Shown here piece by piece: positions 9,505-21,786 of a stretch of DNA of 64,000 bases (its first letter is position 1; every line of letters begins with the position of its first letter). The stretch is taken from NCBI GenBank assembly GCA_022266195.1, contig WHVY01000001.1:6634001-6698000 (forward strand), written 5' to 3'. Both the position numbers and the translations under genes were made by a program. The stretch comes from Tetranychus cinnabarinus. Its lineage: Eukaryota > Arthropoda > Arachnida > Trombidiformes > Tetranychidae. The notes beneath the pieces are model-generated. The model was not told the DNA's origin, searched no databases, and worked only from the letters and a program-made list of their open reading frames with translations.

Positions 9505-11953
9505 CGCTCGATAAAACCATTTTAGCCAATTTTTAATCTAATTAACCAATTATAACAATTACCAGCAGAAGGAAATGTAATGTTAAACCACAAGCAAAAA
9601 AAAACCAGTAAACCAACAATTTTTATGTGTATTATTACCAATTTACCAGTTGCAAGGAAACAAGAAAGTGAATAAAGAAGGAGTGAAGAGAATGCTTAAA
9701 ATTAATAATACATAAGCAAAAGCAGTGAATTGCTTTCAAGAACATTCAAAGGAATAAAGCAAGTTCCAACATCCAACATTAAACCAATCAAAGATTCAAC
9801 CTGGAAAATACACTGGATTGAACTCTGATTTAATGAATGCTTACATCAGCGGTAAATTGGATTGTTTCATGATGGTGTTGAATTTTGTCAATTTCACGGT
9901 TAATCGATTTCTTCAATTTTGATTATCCGTTTACCGGACACTTTCTGGTCATCAACCAAATTGTTTAATCTCCCTTCCATCAACTCTAATGGCATCTCAA
10001 TACACCCAATTTGATACAGATATATATATTATACAAAAAAACACAAACTCAATGAACTCACAAAATCTTATATAATTTAAAATTGTATTTATATGCATAT
10101 AAATATATATAAATACTAAGTATATATTAATATGTATATATGTATGTATCATGTAAACGAAGATTTTCCTTATCGTTTTCTCACATTTATTTTATTTGTT
10201 GTATGGTTTGTAGTGATCAGAAATGTTAATTGAAAACGAAGGAGTCATTATAATGGAGATAATTACGTGACCCAAAAATATCCATTTTGTATACCCTTAG
10301 GACCATTCATCTACATCAATGAAAAAGACAAACTACGACAAATTCATTCTTAAAAAACTCATGCATCCATGTAAACCCTTTTAATCGTCTAATGCCAATG
10401 TCCATGGGAAGGAGAACAAAAAGAAATGATTCCATCTTGAAAAGCTGTTCTTGCTTTACCATCTCTACTCAAACTGATTTACATCATGATGAGCATACAT
10501 CGTAATTTATATGTGTATATATAATTACAACTATCCACATTATAAACCTGGATAAATAATTACAAGTGGTCAAGACCAAGGAATGCAAGTCACTTTAGGT
10601 GGCCATTGGCCTTTTTTGTATAATCAAGCGAAATCAACAAACCAAAAAACATACCGAAAACAAACCTGAATCCGTCAAAATCTCAATTGAACTGGTTAAA
10701 TTAAAGCTAGTCAGCCCAATAAGTAAATCTCAAAATAACAATAATCACCAAAATTAACAAAAAAAAACATTTTAAAAGAGATTTGATGGTTTTATTACAA
10801 TTTAAATGCTGTAACCATTTTTTAATTTATCAGAAGCTTTATTTTGGAGTGAAAAACGAGTGATTGAATCATGTTTTTTAGTTGATTTGCGCTTGGTTCT
10901 TAACCTTTTGTATTAATTTAGATAATAATTTGCTTTCAAACTACACAATTTATACTTTGCTTTTCCCATAACATTACTTGATTGATTAATTGATCATTTT
11001 GTTCATATTCATATTTTGTTTATGAGTTTTCTATTGAATATGAGTATGGAAAAAAGGTGATAATTATGATTATTGTTATTGAAATTAGGTACAGTTAATC
11101 TTTATTTTGTGAAACAAAATTATCATTACCGAAAAGATGTTTAACACAGCGAAGTAACAATAAGAAACCAACATTCTAACGAGTAATACCCAAACTTACA
11201 CTCAACTCTGGCTACAAGTAACCAAATCATTTTGTTTTGTTTTATTTAAAAATCTTGTAGAGCCAACACATTCACACCATTCATCTTCATAATTCACGTT
11301 CATCAATCAACCGATCTCACCTAATTAATTTAATTTGATTCCTCTGTTTGATCACATTCTATTTATATTATTTACTGTATTAACTTTTTGCATATCAAAA
11401 GACCACCAAAGATTTTCATTTTTACTTTTGCCTCTCTTCTGTATTCTTTCCATCCCATCGTACATTTCTTTTGTATTGACTCGACAACAACAAAACATTA
11501 AGTTGTAAATAAATTGTTTGAAATTACAATCATTTCTAGTCCCTTAATTGATTATCAGCCATTGTGCCAGCCTCAGTTGTAATCAGCCAAAGTAGGTGAA
11601 GAAACGCTTATAAATCCATAACATTTTCCTTTTTATATATTCTTTTGCCCTTCCAATAGAATTGCAGAGCACAATTTAATAATTAGCTTTTAGTTAGGAT
11701 GTTACAGGAAGAAATAATTATAATAATTAATGATTAAGCTTCAAATTGAAAAAGAATGAAGATTTTTGATTCTGGTTTTACAAAACTCTATTAGATGATG
11801 ACCCCTGAACCAAAACAAAATTTTCATCTGTTTTTGTGTTTTGTGTCAACAAATGAGCTAATTTATCTTTTTCTTGTCATTTAATTGTGATGCTTTCTAA
11901 TTAACAATCATCTAGTGTCTTATGAATGTGATTTAAAACTATTTTCATATATC
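9505..11953. other. 3' UTR of the PPxY-tail gene and intergenic region before PARL
   Basis: No coding exon was found. Several AATAAA motifs (for example near 9672, 9755 and 11509) could end the transcript. A TA-rich simple-sequence patch of TATATA/TATGTA runs from about 10019 to 10150. The PARL promoter should lie in the last few hundred bases, but no specific element can be named. Confidence 0.4.
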
Positions 11954-13421
11954 ATGTTACATAAAACTATATTCAAGCTCAACCTGTGTTATCTTAGAAA
12001 CAGCTGTCGTCTTTTTTCAAGGCATATTAAGAAATCCAAATTGAAAACAGATTCTAACAATCAATGTCTCATTAAACCTAAACAACTTTGGAAACCTGCC
12101 GTTATCACAATTTCGGTAATTAACGAGTATCATAAATAATATCATCTTTTTATGCAGTTGAATGATACTAATAATGTTTCAAATTTTCTTTTCCATTATA
12201 TTCACTAACTTTACTAGGTTACCGGAGTTTCTTTCGCCTCTGCAATCATCATTGATTATGAGAAACATCGTTTTTCTAAAGATTTATTACCAGAATCATT
12301 TCATCAACTTCGTCGAAAATATGAAATCATTAACAGGGTAACTATTTGTCCATAACGATATTTGGTTGTATTCATCTTGATTCGTTGTTCGTTCTAATAA
12401 TATTGAATCTTTACATTCTTAATCAATCTATTCACAGATTTACCTGACTTGGATTCGACTTAATCCTTGTGAAAAAGTTTTCTTTGGGATATGTGCCTTT
12501 AACTTATTAGTTTGTTTTGGTTTAAAAACTATTCCTCATCGTTTGTTTCCTTATTTTGTGAGCCAAGCTCGAACAAGTAATTACCACCTTTTTTCACTCA
12601 TTTAACGCTTTTGCCATCTAAACAATTAATATTAACACACATCTCCATGTTTCATTTTATTAGAAATGCTTTTGCCTTCAATGATTCTCCACATTTTTAG
12701 TCACTCTTCTCTTCTTCATCTTGCCGCTAATATGTACGTCCTCTATAGTTGTCTACCAATGATCAATTATCATCTTGGAACAAGTCAATCTTGGGCACTT
12801 TATTTAAGCGCCGGTAAGTATAATAAATTCATTATACTCTCTGTTTATTAATGCATTACTTGTTCCTCTCTTTTTGTCCAAGGTGTTTTTGCTTCATTCA
12901 TTAGTATTGTCCACAAATGCTGTAGAGGCATACATCAGCCCTCCCTTGGAGCTGTAAGTTGTTTCATTATTTTATCATAAGAATCTGAAAAGTGCGAAAA
13001 TATTCAAGAATATTTGTTTCAAGAACACATTACTGAATTGATAAACTCTTCATCATTTTTAGTCAGGAGCTATCCTTGGAATCCTAGCAGCTTCTTGTAT
13101 GATTAATCCTGATGCTAAACTGGGAATATTATTCATCCCCAACTTGTTATTTCCAGCTAAATATGGTATTTGCGGTATAATAGCCTTTGACACAATGGGT
13201 ATAATCAGGCGTTGGAAATTATTTGACCACGCTGCTCATCTAGGCGGGACGCTTTTTGGAATGTAAGTTTTAATTAATTCAAATTATTGACCACACGATT
13301 ACCCATCTCATCAACGACTCTTTGTTTTTACAGTTGGTACATAAATTATGGCCAAGAACTAATATGGAGACAGCGAAATCGATTTTTACGATCGTATGTG
13401 GAACTCAAAAAACGCCTTTGA
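11954..13421 (+). CDS. PARL: PARL, mitochondrial presenilin-associated rhomboid-like intramembrane protease
   Basis: Seven exons join to 309 aa: 11954-12115, 12218-12337, 12438-12576, 12664-12813, 12883-12953, 13063-13262, 13334-13421. Phases agree throughout. PARL is a serine protease of the mitochondrial inner membrane; its known substrates include PINK1 and PGAM5. The N-terminus MLHKTIFKLN... is basic with no acidic residues, as in a targeting peptide. The family signature HLAANMYVLYS is present, then LGASGA with the nucleophile at S215 and FDHAAHLGG with the catalytic H273. The 58-residue Ser-His spacing is the same as in human PARL (S277/H335). The catalytic Ser codon is the first codon of exon 6. 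The ATG at 11954 is chosen because the open frame upstream offers only a GTG. Complete, undamaged, convergent with importin-5. Confidence 0.95.
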
Positions 13422-13844
13422 TTTCTAATTTATTTGTAAATATTTAAAATGCACCTGATCAGTTGCAATAGATGTGATAATCTTTTCATGTGAAACTTAC
13501 GAATCAGCTTTTCCAGAAAAAAATAAACAGATTCTATTCACACTTCACAAATTCTTTGCTTATTCGACTTAGTCGACAAACTATTGACCATTGTATTGTA
13601 AAATTTACATTAATGAATTTTTTAATGGATATGATCGAAAAACAGATTGGAAAGTGAAAGTGGAGAATTACGCTGAGTTTTGGCGTCAATATTTTTTGCA
13701 AGATAAAAGAAGATTTTATGAGTTAAATGTTAATCCAATTTGAAAATTTTCATTTTCAAGTTTTAACAACCTCGAATAAATTATGATATCCAACATAATC
13801 ATTAACTGTTTCTTATTTTTTTGTTCAAAATATAAATAATTGAA
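13422..13844. other. Convergent 3' ends of PARL and importin-5
   Basis: 423 bp separate the two stop codons. Apart from the PARL polyadenylation signal no feature is evident; both 3' UTRs must fit here and may overlap. Confidence 0.6.
13522..13527 (+). terminator. Polyadenylation signal AATAAA of PARL
   Basis: AATAAA about 100 bp after the PARL stop at 13421, a fitting distance for a short 3' UTR. Confidence 0.6.
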
Positions 13845-16800
13845 TTATTGATCTCCTGGGTACGCAAGAACTTGCTTCAAACCTTCTTGGTGTTGAGTAT
13901 TCAATGATTCTACGCATCTTTGGAAAAGCAGTGCATCATTCTAATAGAAAAAAAAGTTGAAATTAATAATCGGTTTGCAAACAAAAAGTTTCTGTTAAAA
14001 AAATCACCTTTAGAGAGTTCATTAAAGCTATAATTTTTTGTCCAACATCAGAAGACAATGTAATAGCATTTCGGGCTAATACTTCCATAAATATATAAAC
14101 TATTCTAGGAAGATTGGAATTGTTTTCGCCCATGATGATTGGGTGATTACTGTTGATGAATGGAAGAAAATGGGTAATTAACAATTAACAATTAAGGCCA
14201 ATTTTTAAAATGCTTACTGTTCAATAAGAGATAGAAGAAATCCGTAGACATGAGGCAATTCTTCTTCATCTTCCCAAACGGGTAACCAAGAAAACCAAAG
14301 TGGTAATAATTCATTTACATTAACCTAAGAAAAAATGCGCAAATTAAACAGAGTTAATCCAATAACAACATTAATCATTAGTTTACAAGACAACTTACTT
14401 GACTGCTATTAAATTGAAGTATCTTGGTTATAGCAGCGATTGCGTTTTCGGTTGCGTTAATGTTTGGAGCTTCTCGGGCATCAGGAGCTTGAATCATTTG
14501 GCTCAAAATAGGTACACAAACTACAACAAAAGAAATGAATACATTTTAAATTATTGAAATTCATCTTAAAACAATATATAACTCACCAGAAAAAACACTA
14601 GCAAAGTTAGGACCTCCGTATTGAGCTAAAACTCCCCAACCATAGGCAGAAGCTTGTCTAATTTCAGGATAAGTGCTTTGCACTCCATTGCCTAACAAAG
14701 GAATGAAAAAATCTTTATATTTTTCACATCCGGGTCCACCGTGTTCAATAACGTCATCCATAACGCAAATAGCCCAATGTTGTTCTGTCCATGCTCTATC
14801 ACTTCCCTAATGAAAAAATTAACCAGTTAAAAGATCGCTGAGAATAGTGGGAAGGGAATGTTAAGAACTTACCGCTAACTTAACAAAATGATGCACAATT
14901 GCATCGAAATATCGCAAGAAATAGTCTTTACAGACAGAGAAACACGCATGTAAAACATCTGCTACTTTGCTTAGAATGAAAACGTCTTCGTCATCCTAAG
15001 AATTAAAATTATAAAAATTATAAGAAATTTTCTCCAAATTAATGTTTCATCAGGAAATTTACCTCTTCTACAAGAGTCTCCTCAACTCCTTCATCATAAT
15101 CTTCATCTTTTCTTTTTTCGGAACGTTCTTCACATCGTTCGAAGTATTGTTTCAAATGCTCATCAAGAACTTTCACAATAGCTTCCAATTGGTCATCTGA
15201 TATAAATTCTCGTCCAAGATCAGTAATACACTATTGAAAAAGACAAAAATTAAATTTTAGAGATATGAAGCTGTTTAGTTAAATGACAGATAACATAGTT
15301 TAATGAATATACTTACAGTATCAAGGGATGCCATAAGCTCGGACAAAACTTCTCTTTCTGGTTCAGTTTCTATGGCATGCATTAATTCAGGGAAAATGTA
15401 TTTCCACATACCGTTAACGTACTCTTTACCACGAGCTTTGGCACTTTCCAAAAGGTAAGGTAAAATTTCAGCGGCTGCTGTTCGAACACCATCATGGAAG
15501 ATAAATTTGAGTTCGGGAACCACAACTTTAACAACATCTTCAACGTAATTAGCGAAATTTTGTTTCAATTCTCGCGCATAACAGACTAACATTTGGAGAG
15601 CTGTAGCTTTATCTTCCAAGCCACTTGTTTTTATTCCCACCTGTGACTGCAAATCGTTATAAATCAATTTTCAAATTAAAAAAATTTAGAAAAACTGAAA
15701 TCAAGAAAAGGAAATGAAACTTATATCAACAGGAAAGCTATGCTCGAAGACTTTCAAATTGAATGAAATAATTATCAACAATAATTTTTTCATTGAACTT
15801 TTTAATCATTTCAATTCATGATTTTCCTATCAAGCATCCTACCATAAGTATAAGTTGAGTCATCATTTCATCTTATGATTGCTGTTTCTTCAGAATGATA
15901 TTCACGTAAAATTTGAAAATATCGAATGGTCGGATATTTTAATGAACAAAACAAACCTGATCAATAGTTAGGCGACTCCAATCTTTTTCAACAATAGTAT
16001 CTTCATCATCCAAAAGGTGCATTTGAATTTGGTATGAAGCAGCTTTCAGAACCGGCGGCATAACATAGGGAAGATAAGGTTCGAACTGAGAACCAAGGAT
16101 TTTACAGATTCGAGCCCAAGCGGATATCATGTATGCGAGTTGTGGATCGTCCTCAGCTAATTGTTCTTCTCCAGTTTGTGTTCGAAGTAACATGTCCATA
16201 ACTTCACTAGCATCAGCACAAAAACGGTCTCTTCCAACAGCTAATCCAATTAAACTTATACACTCAATGGCTTTTCCCCTAAGAATTTTTAATTCATCGG
16301 TGGTTGCCATCTTTATAATTGCTTTAAGGCATGGCACAAATTTATCATAGTATCTTTCAAAATACTCTTGAGCTGAATCAGCAAGTGAAGCAAGTGTAAC
16401 AACGGCTTGTTCAAGAACAAGTTTGGTTCCTTTACTCATCAATTCATTAATCTTCATATTGATCAGACCTTCTAATTTAGCTGCTGATTGTTCTAGGTAA
16501 ATTGCAACAATCTTTGGTGGACATTCCTCGAAAAAGTTAACTAATGCAGCACCGGCATGAGCTTGGACTCTTGGGTTCATCTGATCGTCTAAAAGTGTTA
16601 ATAAGCTGGGAACTACTACATTATGGAACTTTTCTTGGAAATCAGGAGCAAAGTCACTCGCCATTTGACCAAGAGCATTACAAGCAGCATAACGGACGCG
16701 AGGATGTGCATCAGACAAGAAAGGAAGAATTCCAGAAACAATTTTAGGCAACATAGGCAACATTTGATCATGACAGCCTTCTCCAACCGCTGAAACAGCC

Positions 16801-18784
16801 ATCATAGCTGCAAAACGATGACGCCAATCAGGATTTTGAAGCATAGTAGAAATATTTTCAAGAACGAGAGGTAATATGGTTTTGCCACCAATAGAGCAAG
16901 CCAGTCGATCTAGCGATGTTTCGCCAATAACGTGATTGCTGAATTGGTATGAAAATAGTTAAAAATACAACAATGAAAAAATCGTTCTGTTTAAACATCA
17001 GTTGAATACAGTCAAACCTCTCAAAATTTGCATAGAAAGAGACAAAAGAGCAACGTCAAAGAAAGAGCCGAGTCTCCTCCTTTTTAAAGAGATTTTTGGC
17101 TGCGCCATCTGCGAACGATTGGCCCGTTACTGCAACTTTTGAGAGGTTTGACTGTAGTTAAATAGATAAAAAATTCACCTTTCAAAATCATCATCTTCTA
17201 TGACATCCACATTTCCCCATTCAGGATCTTCTTCAATAGTTGTCATCATTAGCAATAGATGCGAGACTATCGATGTTAAATAGAAATTGAAACATTGTTA
17301 GAATCATAATGAACACAGTAAGAGCTAATAAGCATTAATTTCCTCTCATGATAAGAGAAATGGGAAGAGCAAATTACCTAGTTGGCCCAAATAAGGAGCT
17401 CCGCGTTTCCTTATTGTCTGTGGAGCGTTCTCGGCTAATGAAATCACAATTTCAATACAGAGATGTTTACGAGTATCCATAATATCCGCTCCTCTTAAGG
17501 CTTCGAGACAGAGTTGGATGAGATCTTCAGTTCGAGCTCTCAAAAATTGAGGACACTTTTCAGCAATATCAGTCACTGCTTTAAGGATAGTATCACAGTG
17601 TTCTCCGTCCAAGGAGATTGTTGAGACGATTAAATGTATCATGGGTACAGCACAGTCGGAAAGATGCTGGGTTACTTTTTTATTATTTTCATGGTGCAAA
17701 ATAAACGCAGAAGTTGCTTTGACAGCAGCGGTCCGAATCTGAGAACATAAAATAACCCGTAAAATGTTAGATTGAATTTTTAAACTTCAGAGGAATTAAA
17801 CATACGTCTAAATTTAAATTATTGTCCGTCAAACAGTGGTATAACATTTGTCGAATAACTTCTAGATATCGTTCTAATTCATTTCCAAATATCCCTGGAA
17901 CCAGCCTGAAATAAAATCAAATGGTCAAGTTACTGGCTGAAATGTAGTTACTCAGGATGAAAAGAACGCGGGAAATAAAGTAAGAGACTAAAAAATGAGA
18001 TGTTAAACAAAGCTGGACTCTCAAAAAGGTTATTAGAAAGGTTGCGGTGAGTAAAATTTCAAAAAGGGTCAAAGTTAACATAAGGGAAAAAACTTACGAC
18101 AACAGGTTCAAGGCACATTCTTTTAAAACTAGGTCTTGTGAATTAACACATTCAAACATGTATTTCAATAATTCTGGCCAATGATTCTGATTTCTTTCGT
18201 CTGTATAGAGAAACATTAAATGATAATGATTAATTTCCCCATGAGTTTATGACTATACATGCTATAATTACATACCTATTAGCCTTTTAGCCAATTCAGC
18301 TGCAACTTCACACATTTTTTTCAGTAAACTAGCATCCTGTGGATTTTTTAAGAGGAGTAAAATTTGATTTTTAATCTGTTCAAGAATTTCAGGTGTCATA
18401 ACTTCCTCGATAGTATCGTAGTTGGCGAAAAACATTCGTCTCAATAATACAGCACATAATTGAGAAACCTAAAAAAGGAAACATACACGAGTTTAGAATT
18501 TTGTATAATAAACCAAAGAGAACAAAATTAGGCATTTGATGTCTTACCTCTCTAGCCATAGTCTTTTCAGATATGATTTTAAGAAGAAATTCAATCTTGT
18601 TGAGAACCGGAACTTTCTCATATTTATCCTATAACGAGATAAAATCAAAATTAAATTAATAAGTTGTTAATGGGAAGAAGCATAAAAAAAAGTTTACCTC
18701 GGCATCCGTACGAATGTCATTATTTTCATTTAAGCAGTTGATTACAATCAACTGGAAATCATTATATTTCACAGGTAAATTCAT
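13845..18784 (-). CDS. IPO5: Importin-5 (karyopherin beta-3 / RanBP5), nuclear import receptor
   Basis: Sixteen exons read from right to left: 18698-18784, 18548-18628, 18276-18468, 18098-18200, 17806-17905, 17378-17738, 17179-17266, 15957-16938, 15317-15646, 15063-15230, 14873-14995, 14587-14806, 14399-14520, 14218-14324, 14008-14149, 13845-13940. They total 3303 nt, 1100 aa, close to human importin-5 (1097 aa). The protein is a HEAT-repeat solenoid that binds RanGTP and carries ribosomal proteins and other cargo into the nucleus. Diagnostic stretches include MLQNPDWRHRFA, HPRVRYAACNALGQMA, GIKTSGLEDKATA, the acidic YDEGVEETLVEEDDED and the C-terminal VYGFLLSLIE. ATG at 18784 is the first in frame. 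A good acceptor (TTTGACAG) just before it, near 18820, suggests a 5' UTR intron. No damage seen. Confidence 0.96.
17009..17154. mobile_element. MITE with perfect 18-bp terminal inverted repeats
   Basis: The 146-bp segment begins CAGTCAAACCTCTCAAAA and ends with its exact reverse complement (17137-17154). Both ends are flanked by TA. CAGT termini with a TA duplication are typical of Tc1/mariner/pogo-type non-autonomous elements. It is noticeably GC-richer inside than its surroundings and lies in an importin-5 intron (16939-17178) without disturbing either splice site. No coding capacity. Confidence 0.9.
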
Positions 18785-21700
18785 GGTGTCAGAAGAAGTA
18801 TCACTTTCACTGTCAAATAAATTGTTAAATTTGAAATAAAATGGTTAATCAAGGCAAAACAAGAAAGGCGACAACAATACAATTTATCACACAAACACGT
18901 TGCTTTGATCCAGCAAACCAAGCTAGAAAGCTTTACTTAATAAGCTCCACCCACAACACTAGAATCTCCCCCTTCTAGTAGCTTCCCTTTCTTGTTGCTT
19001 AAAACCAACAATTAGAAAAACTAAATTAATCCCACAAGAATAATACAACAAGTTAATCAAAGAACAGTCTAATCAATGTTAGCAGATAATACTTAAATTT
19101 TTACAATTTAATTCAATATATTTTAACCTGATTTGCATTTCGTCACATGAAATCAATACGCCGCATGAAATCCAGTGACATCTATTGATTCCAGTAGATA
19201 AGTCAACTTATTGGGTAAATTTAAGCGGGTAAATACTAAAACAGGTTTCGCTATTTTATAATACATTATTGATATCGCTTTAAACTTGAGCTTTTACTGA
19301 TCTAACGCTGAAAATTGTGAATGAGAAATAATTTTACTTCAATTCCAAATTTTTATCATCAATAAACTCAGGGAAATAAATCATCAAAAGCTATCACCCA
19401 GTAGATGACGCTACTCTTATCACCTTTTCGGTTTTTATCAAGCGACCGAAAAATCAACTTTAAAAATTTAATTCTTTATATCTTATGATTCTCATTAACT
19501 GACTGTTATATTTTTCAAATGTTGTTTAGAGTTGAATAATTGGTGCCTGAGTTTCTGCAAACAAATTATCGACCAAATTCTTGTACAAAAAGGTAATAAT
19601 CATTGCTTGATTGTGAAAATTTTAACAAATGTGAATTTCAAATTCAATTTAAATCTTTGTTCTTTTCCAGTTAAAAGACTTGTGTTTTGATTTAGATACC
19701 AGCCATTAATTTGACTCTTAATCGACCTTCAGGTTGGAAAATGGCGTTTTCAGTGCTGAATCAATCTGGAAAGGAAAGTTGATGCCTGGTGCGAGAAATT
19801 TGCTATATAATAGATTGGAAATTGAAGTCTTCTACTCACAGAAATCTCCTTTGGGTACAATCAAAGAAGATAGTCGATATTTCTTGGCTAATTAATTCGG
19901 TGTACTCACATTTGCTGCTTCTTATTGAACGTGTTTGGCTATTTTTTGATGAAAATTTCAAATTTTAGTCGAGGGTTACTCCTGATGAAATTAGAGGAAA
20001 GAGTGTAGAGTGTTATATCCACAATTGGCTGAAAATTGGCAAGAATCTTGATTCAAGATTTTATATCAAATGACATCTAAATTGTCACCTGATTTCCTGA
20101 CCATCGACCTTTAATCGTTCATTTGATGACGAACATGGTTAAATTGGCTTAACAGATGTTGGCTAAAATACTGTTAAAGATTACCTCTTCTTAATCTGGT
20201 CCACTAATCAAAATCTGACAAAGACAGAGGTTTTAAATGTAGATTCAAGGTTTTGTGGTCAATTAACCGAACCAGATTAACAGAATTAATAAATGTTCAG
20301 ATCATATATCATTAATAAGATTGATTAACAAGCTGATTGTCTTGACCGATTGCTGATGTTGCACTTATAAAGTCAAAAAAAAAATGCACCGATTGCCTGT
20401 TCATTGCCATTCACTCATTCAGTTTATCTGATTAAGCCTTGAGCTTCTCATTCGATCTTAAAATACGAGTTATTAAACACCAATCAAAGAGTAATAGAGA
20501 GTAGTTACAACTCTTTGACACTAATCAGCTAACTAATTGATTAAAAGTTTCAATTACAGTCGATAAAGGTAAACAATAGTAATCTCATCATTCACCAAAA
20601 TATAATAGAGTAAACTCAATGTCAAATCAAATCTATGACTGGGAAACATCACTCATGTGGATATCAATATTTGGTTTTTCAAGTCTATTTAGAATATTCA
20701 AGACTATAATTATTAACTCGATTAAGCCCAATCCATTCAAGTAAAATCAAGACAAAGCCGAGGTTTCAGTGTTACTAAAATGTTGGAAAGAAAGTAAAAA
20801 GCAAAGATGGATTTGATATAATTTGGATTTTATTAACGATCTTCAAAACATTGAGATTCAAAGATTCAAATTGTTTGACAATTGAAAGGAAAGTTGCATT
20901 ATTTTTTCGTGGTTGGTGATTTTGGTTTCTTATTTATCGTTGGCATCACATATTTATACATTTAGTTTTTTATGAATAATATAACAAATAATCGGAAATG
21001 TTTCACTCCCGATCCTATCAAGTTGCAGTACAGAAGGAGTTGAATCGGATGGTTTTTTGTTTGGCGAACAAAATGTGTAAATGGAAAAAAGCTGTCCATA
21101 ATCAGCCAGTTGAATGAAAAAGAAGACCAGCAAAAAAGTTGAAAATCAGATCTAATTCAGACCAGAGTTAGACCAGATTGGAATCAGATTGGAATCAGAA
21201 AGGTACAAAGTGGACAAAGGAATGGTGTTGTGGAGATTTTTGAGGTCGTTTTGTGAGTGTATTTTGGTCAACGCTAACTGCGTCTTTAAATAACCATACT
21301 GTCTTTGCAAGAAAGTGAATTAAGATGAACAGCAAAAATCTATTTTTCATTTTTTATAATAAATGGTGCCTTTCAATAACCATAGAGATTGATGATTATA
21401 ATCAAGACAACGTGTAACCATTATAAACATGATTTGAAGTGAACAAGTAAATGATGTACGAAAAAACAAAACAAAAATTCATGTGAGTCAAATTTTGACG
21501 CTAATCAGGCAAAGTCAGCTTCTTACTGAAGCTTCAATTTGCCATTTTTTGCATTTCAAGTTGCCATTTGCAATTACATTAATTTAGATCTATTTAAATT
21601 TGCAAATGGCAACCGATTTCAATCTCTAACTTGATGTTTTTGCTCAATTTTTGATCTCAAAATTTGTGATTTATTTCTCTTTGATTATTGAATATTTTGA

Positions 21701-21786
21701 AAGATTTCTGTTTTGTTGATGAATTGCTTAGTTTTGAGGCTTTAGTGGTCAACTTAAAAGGTTTAACTTGGCCAACATCACAATTT
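18785..21786. other. Importin-5 promoter/5' UTR and intergenic region
   Basis: The stretch holds the putative 5' UTR intron and promoter of importin-5 (right end of that gene) and the 3' UTR of the RGS gene at its right. Between them lies AT-rich sequence with no supported gene. One clear hairpin lies at 21560-21613. Confidence 0.4.
21560..21613. repeat. Perfect 14-bp inverted repeat, hairpin
   Basis: Arms GTTGCCATTTGCAA (21560-21573) and its exact complement (21600-21613) with a 26-nt loop. It lies about 170 nt past the stop codon of the minus-strand RGS gene, so it may be in that 3' UTR or just beyond its cleavage site. A minus-strand AATAAA near 21673 precedes it. It could also be the ends of a tiny decayed MITE. 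Confidence 0.7.

Noticed and set aside
11915..11953. Upstream start for PARL giving 13 more residues
   Set aside because: The codon is GTG; the ATG at 11954 starts a normal basic mitochondrial targeting sequence.
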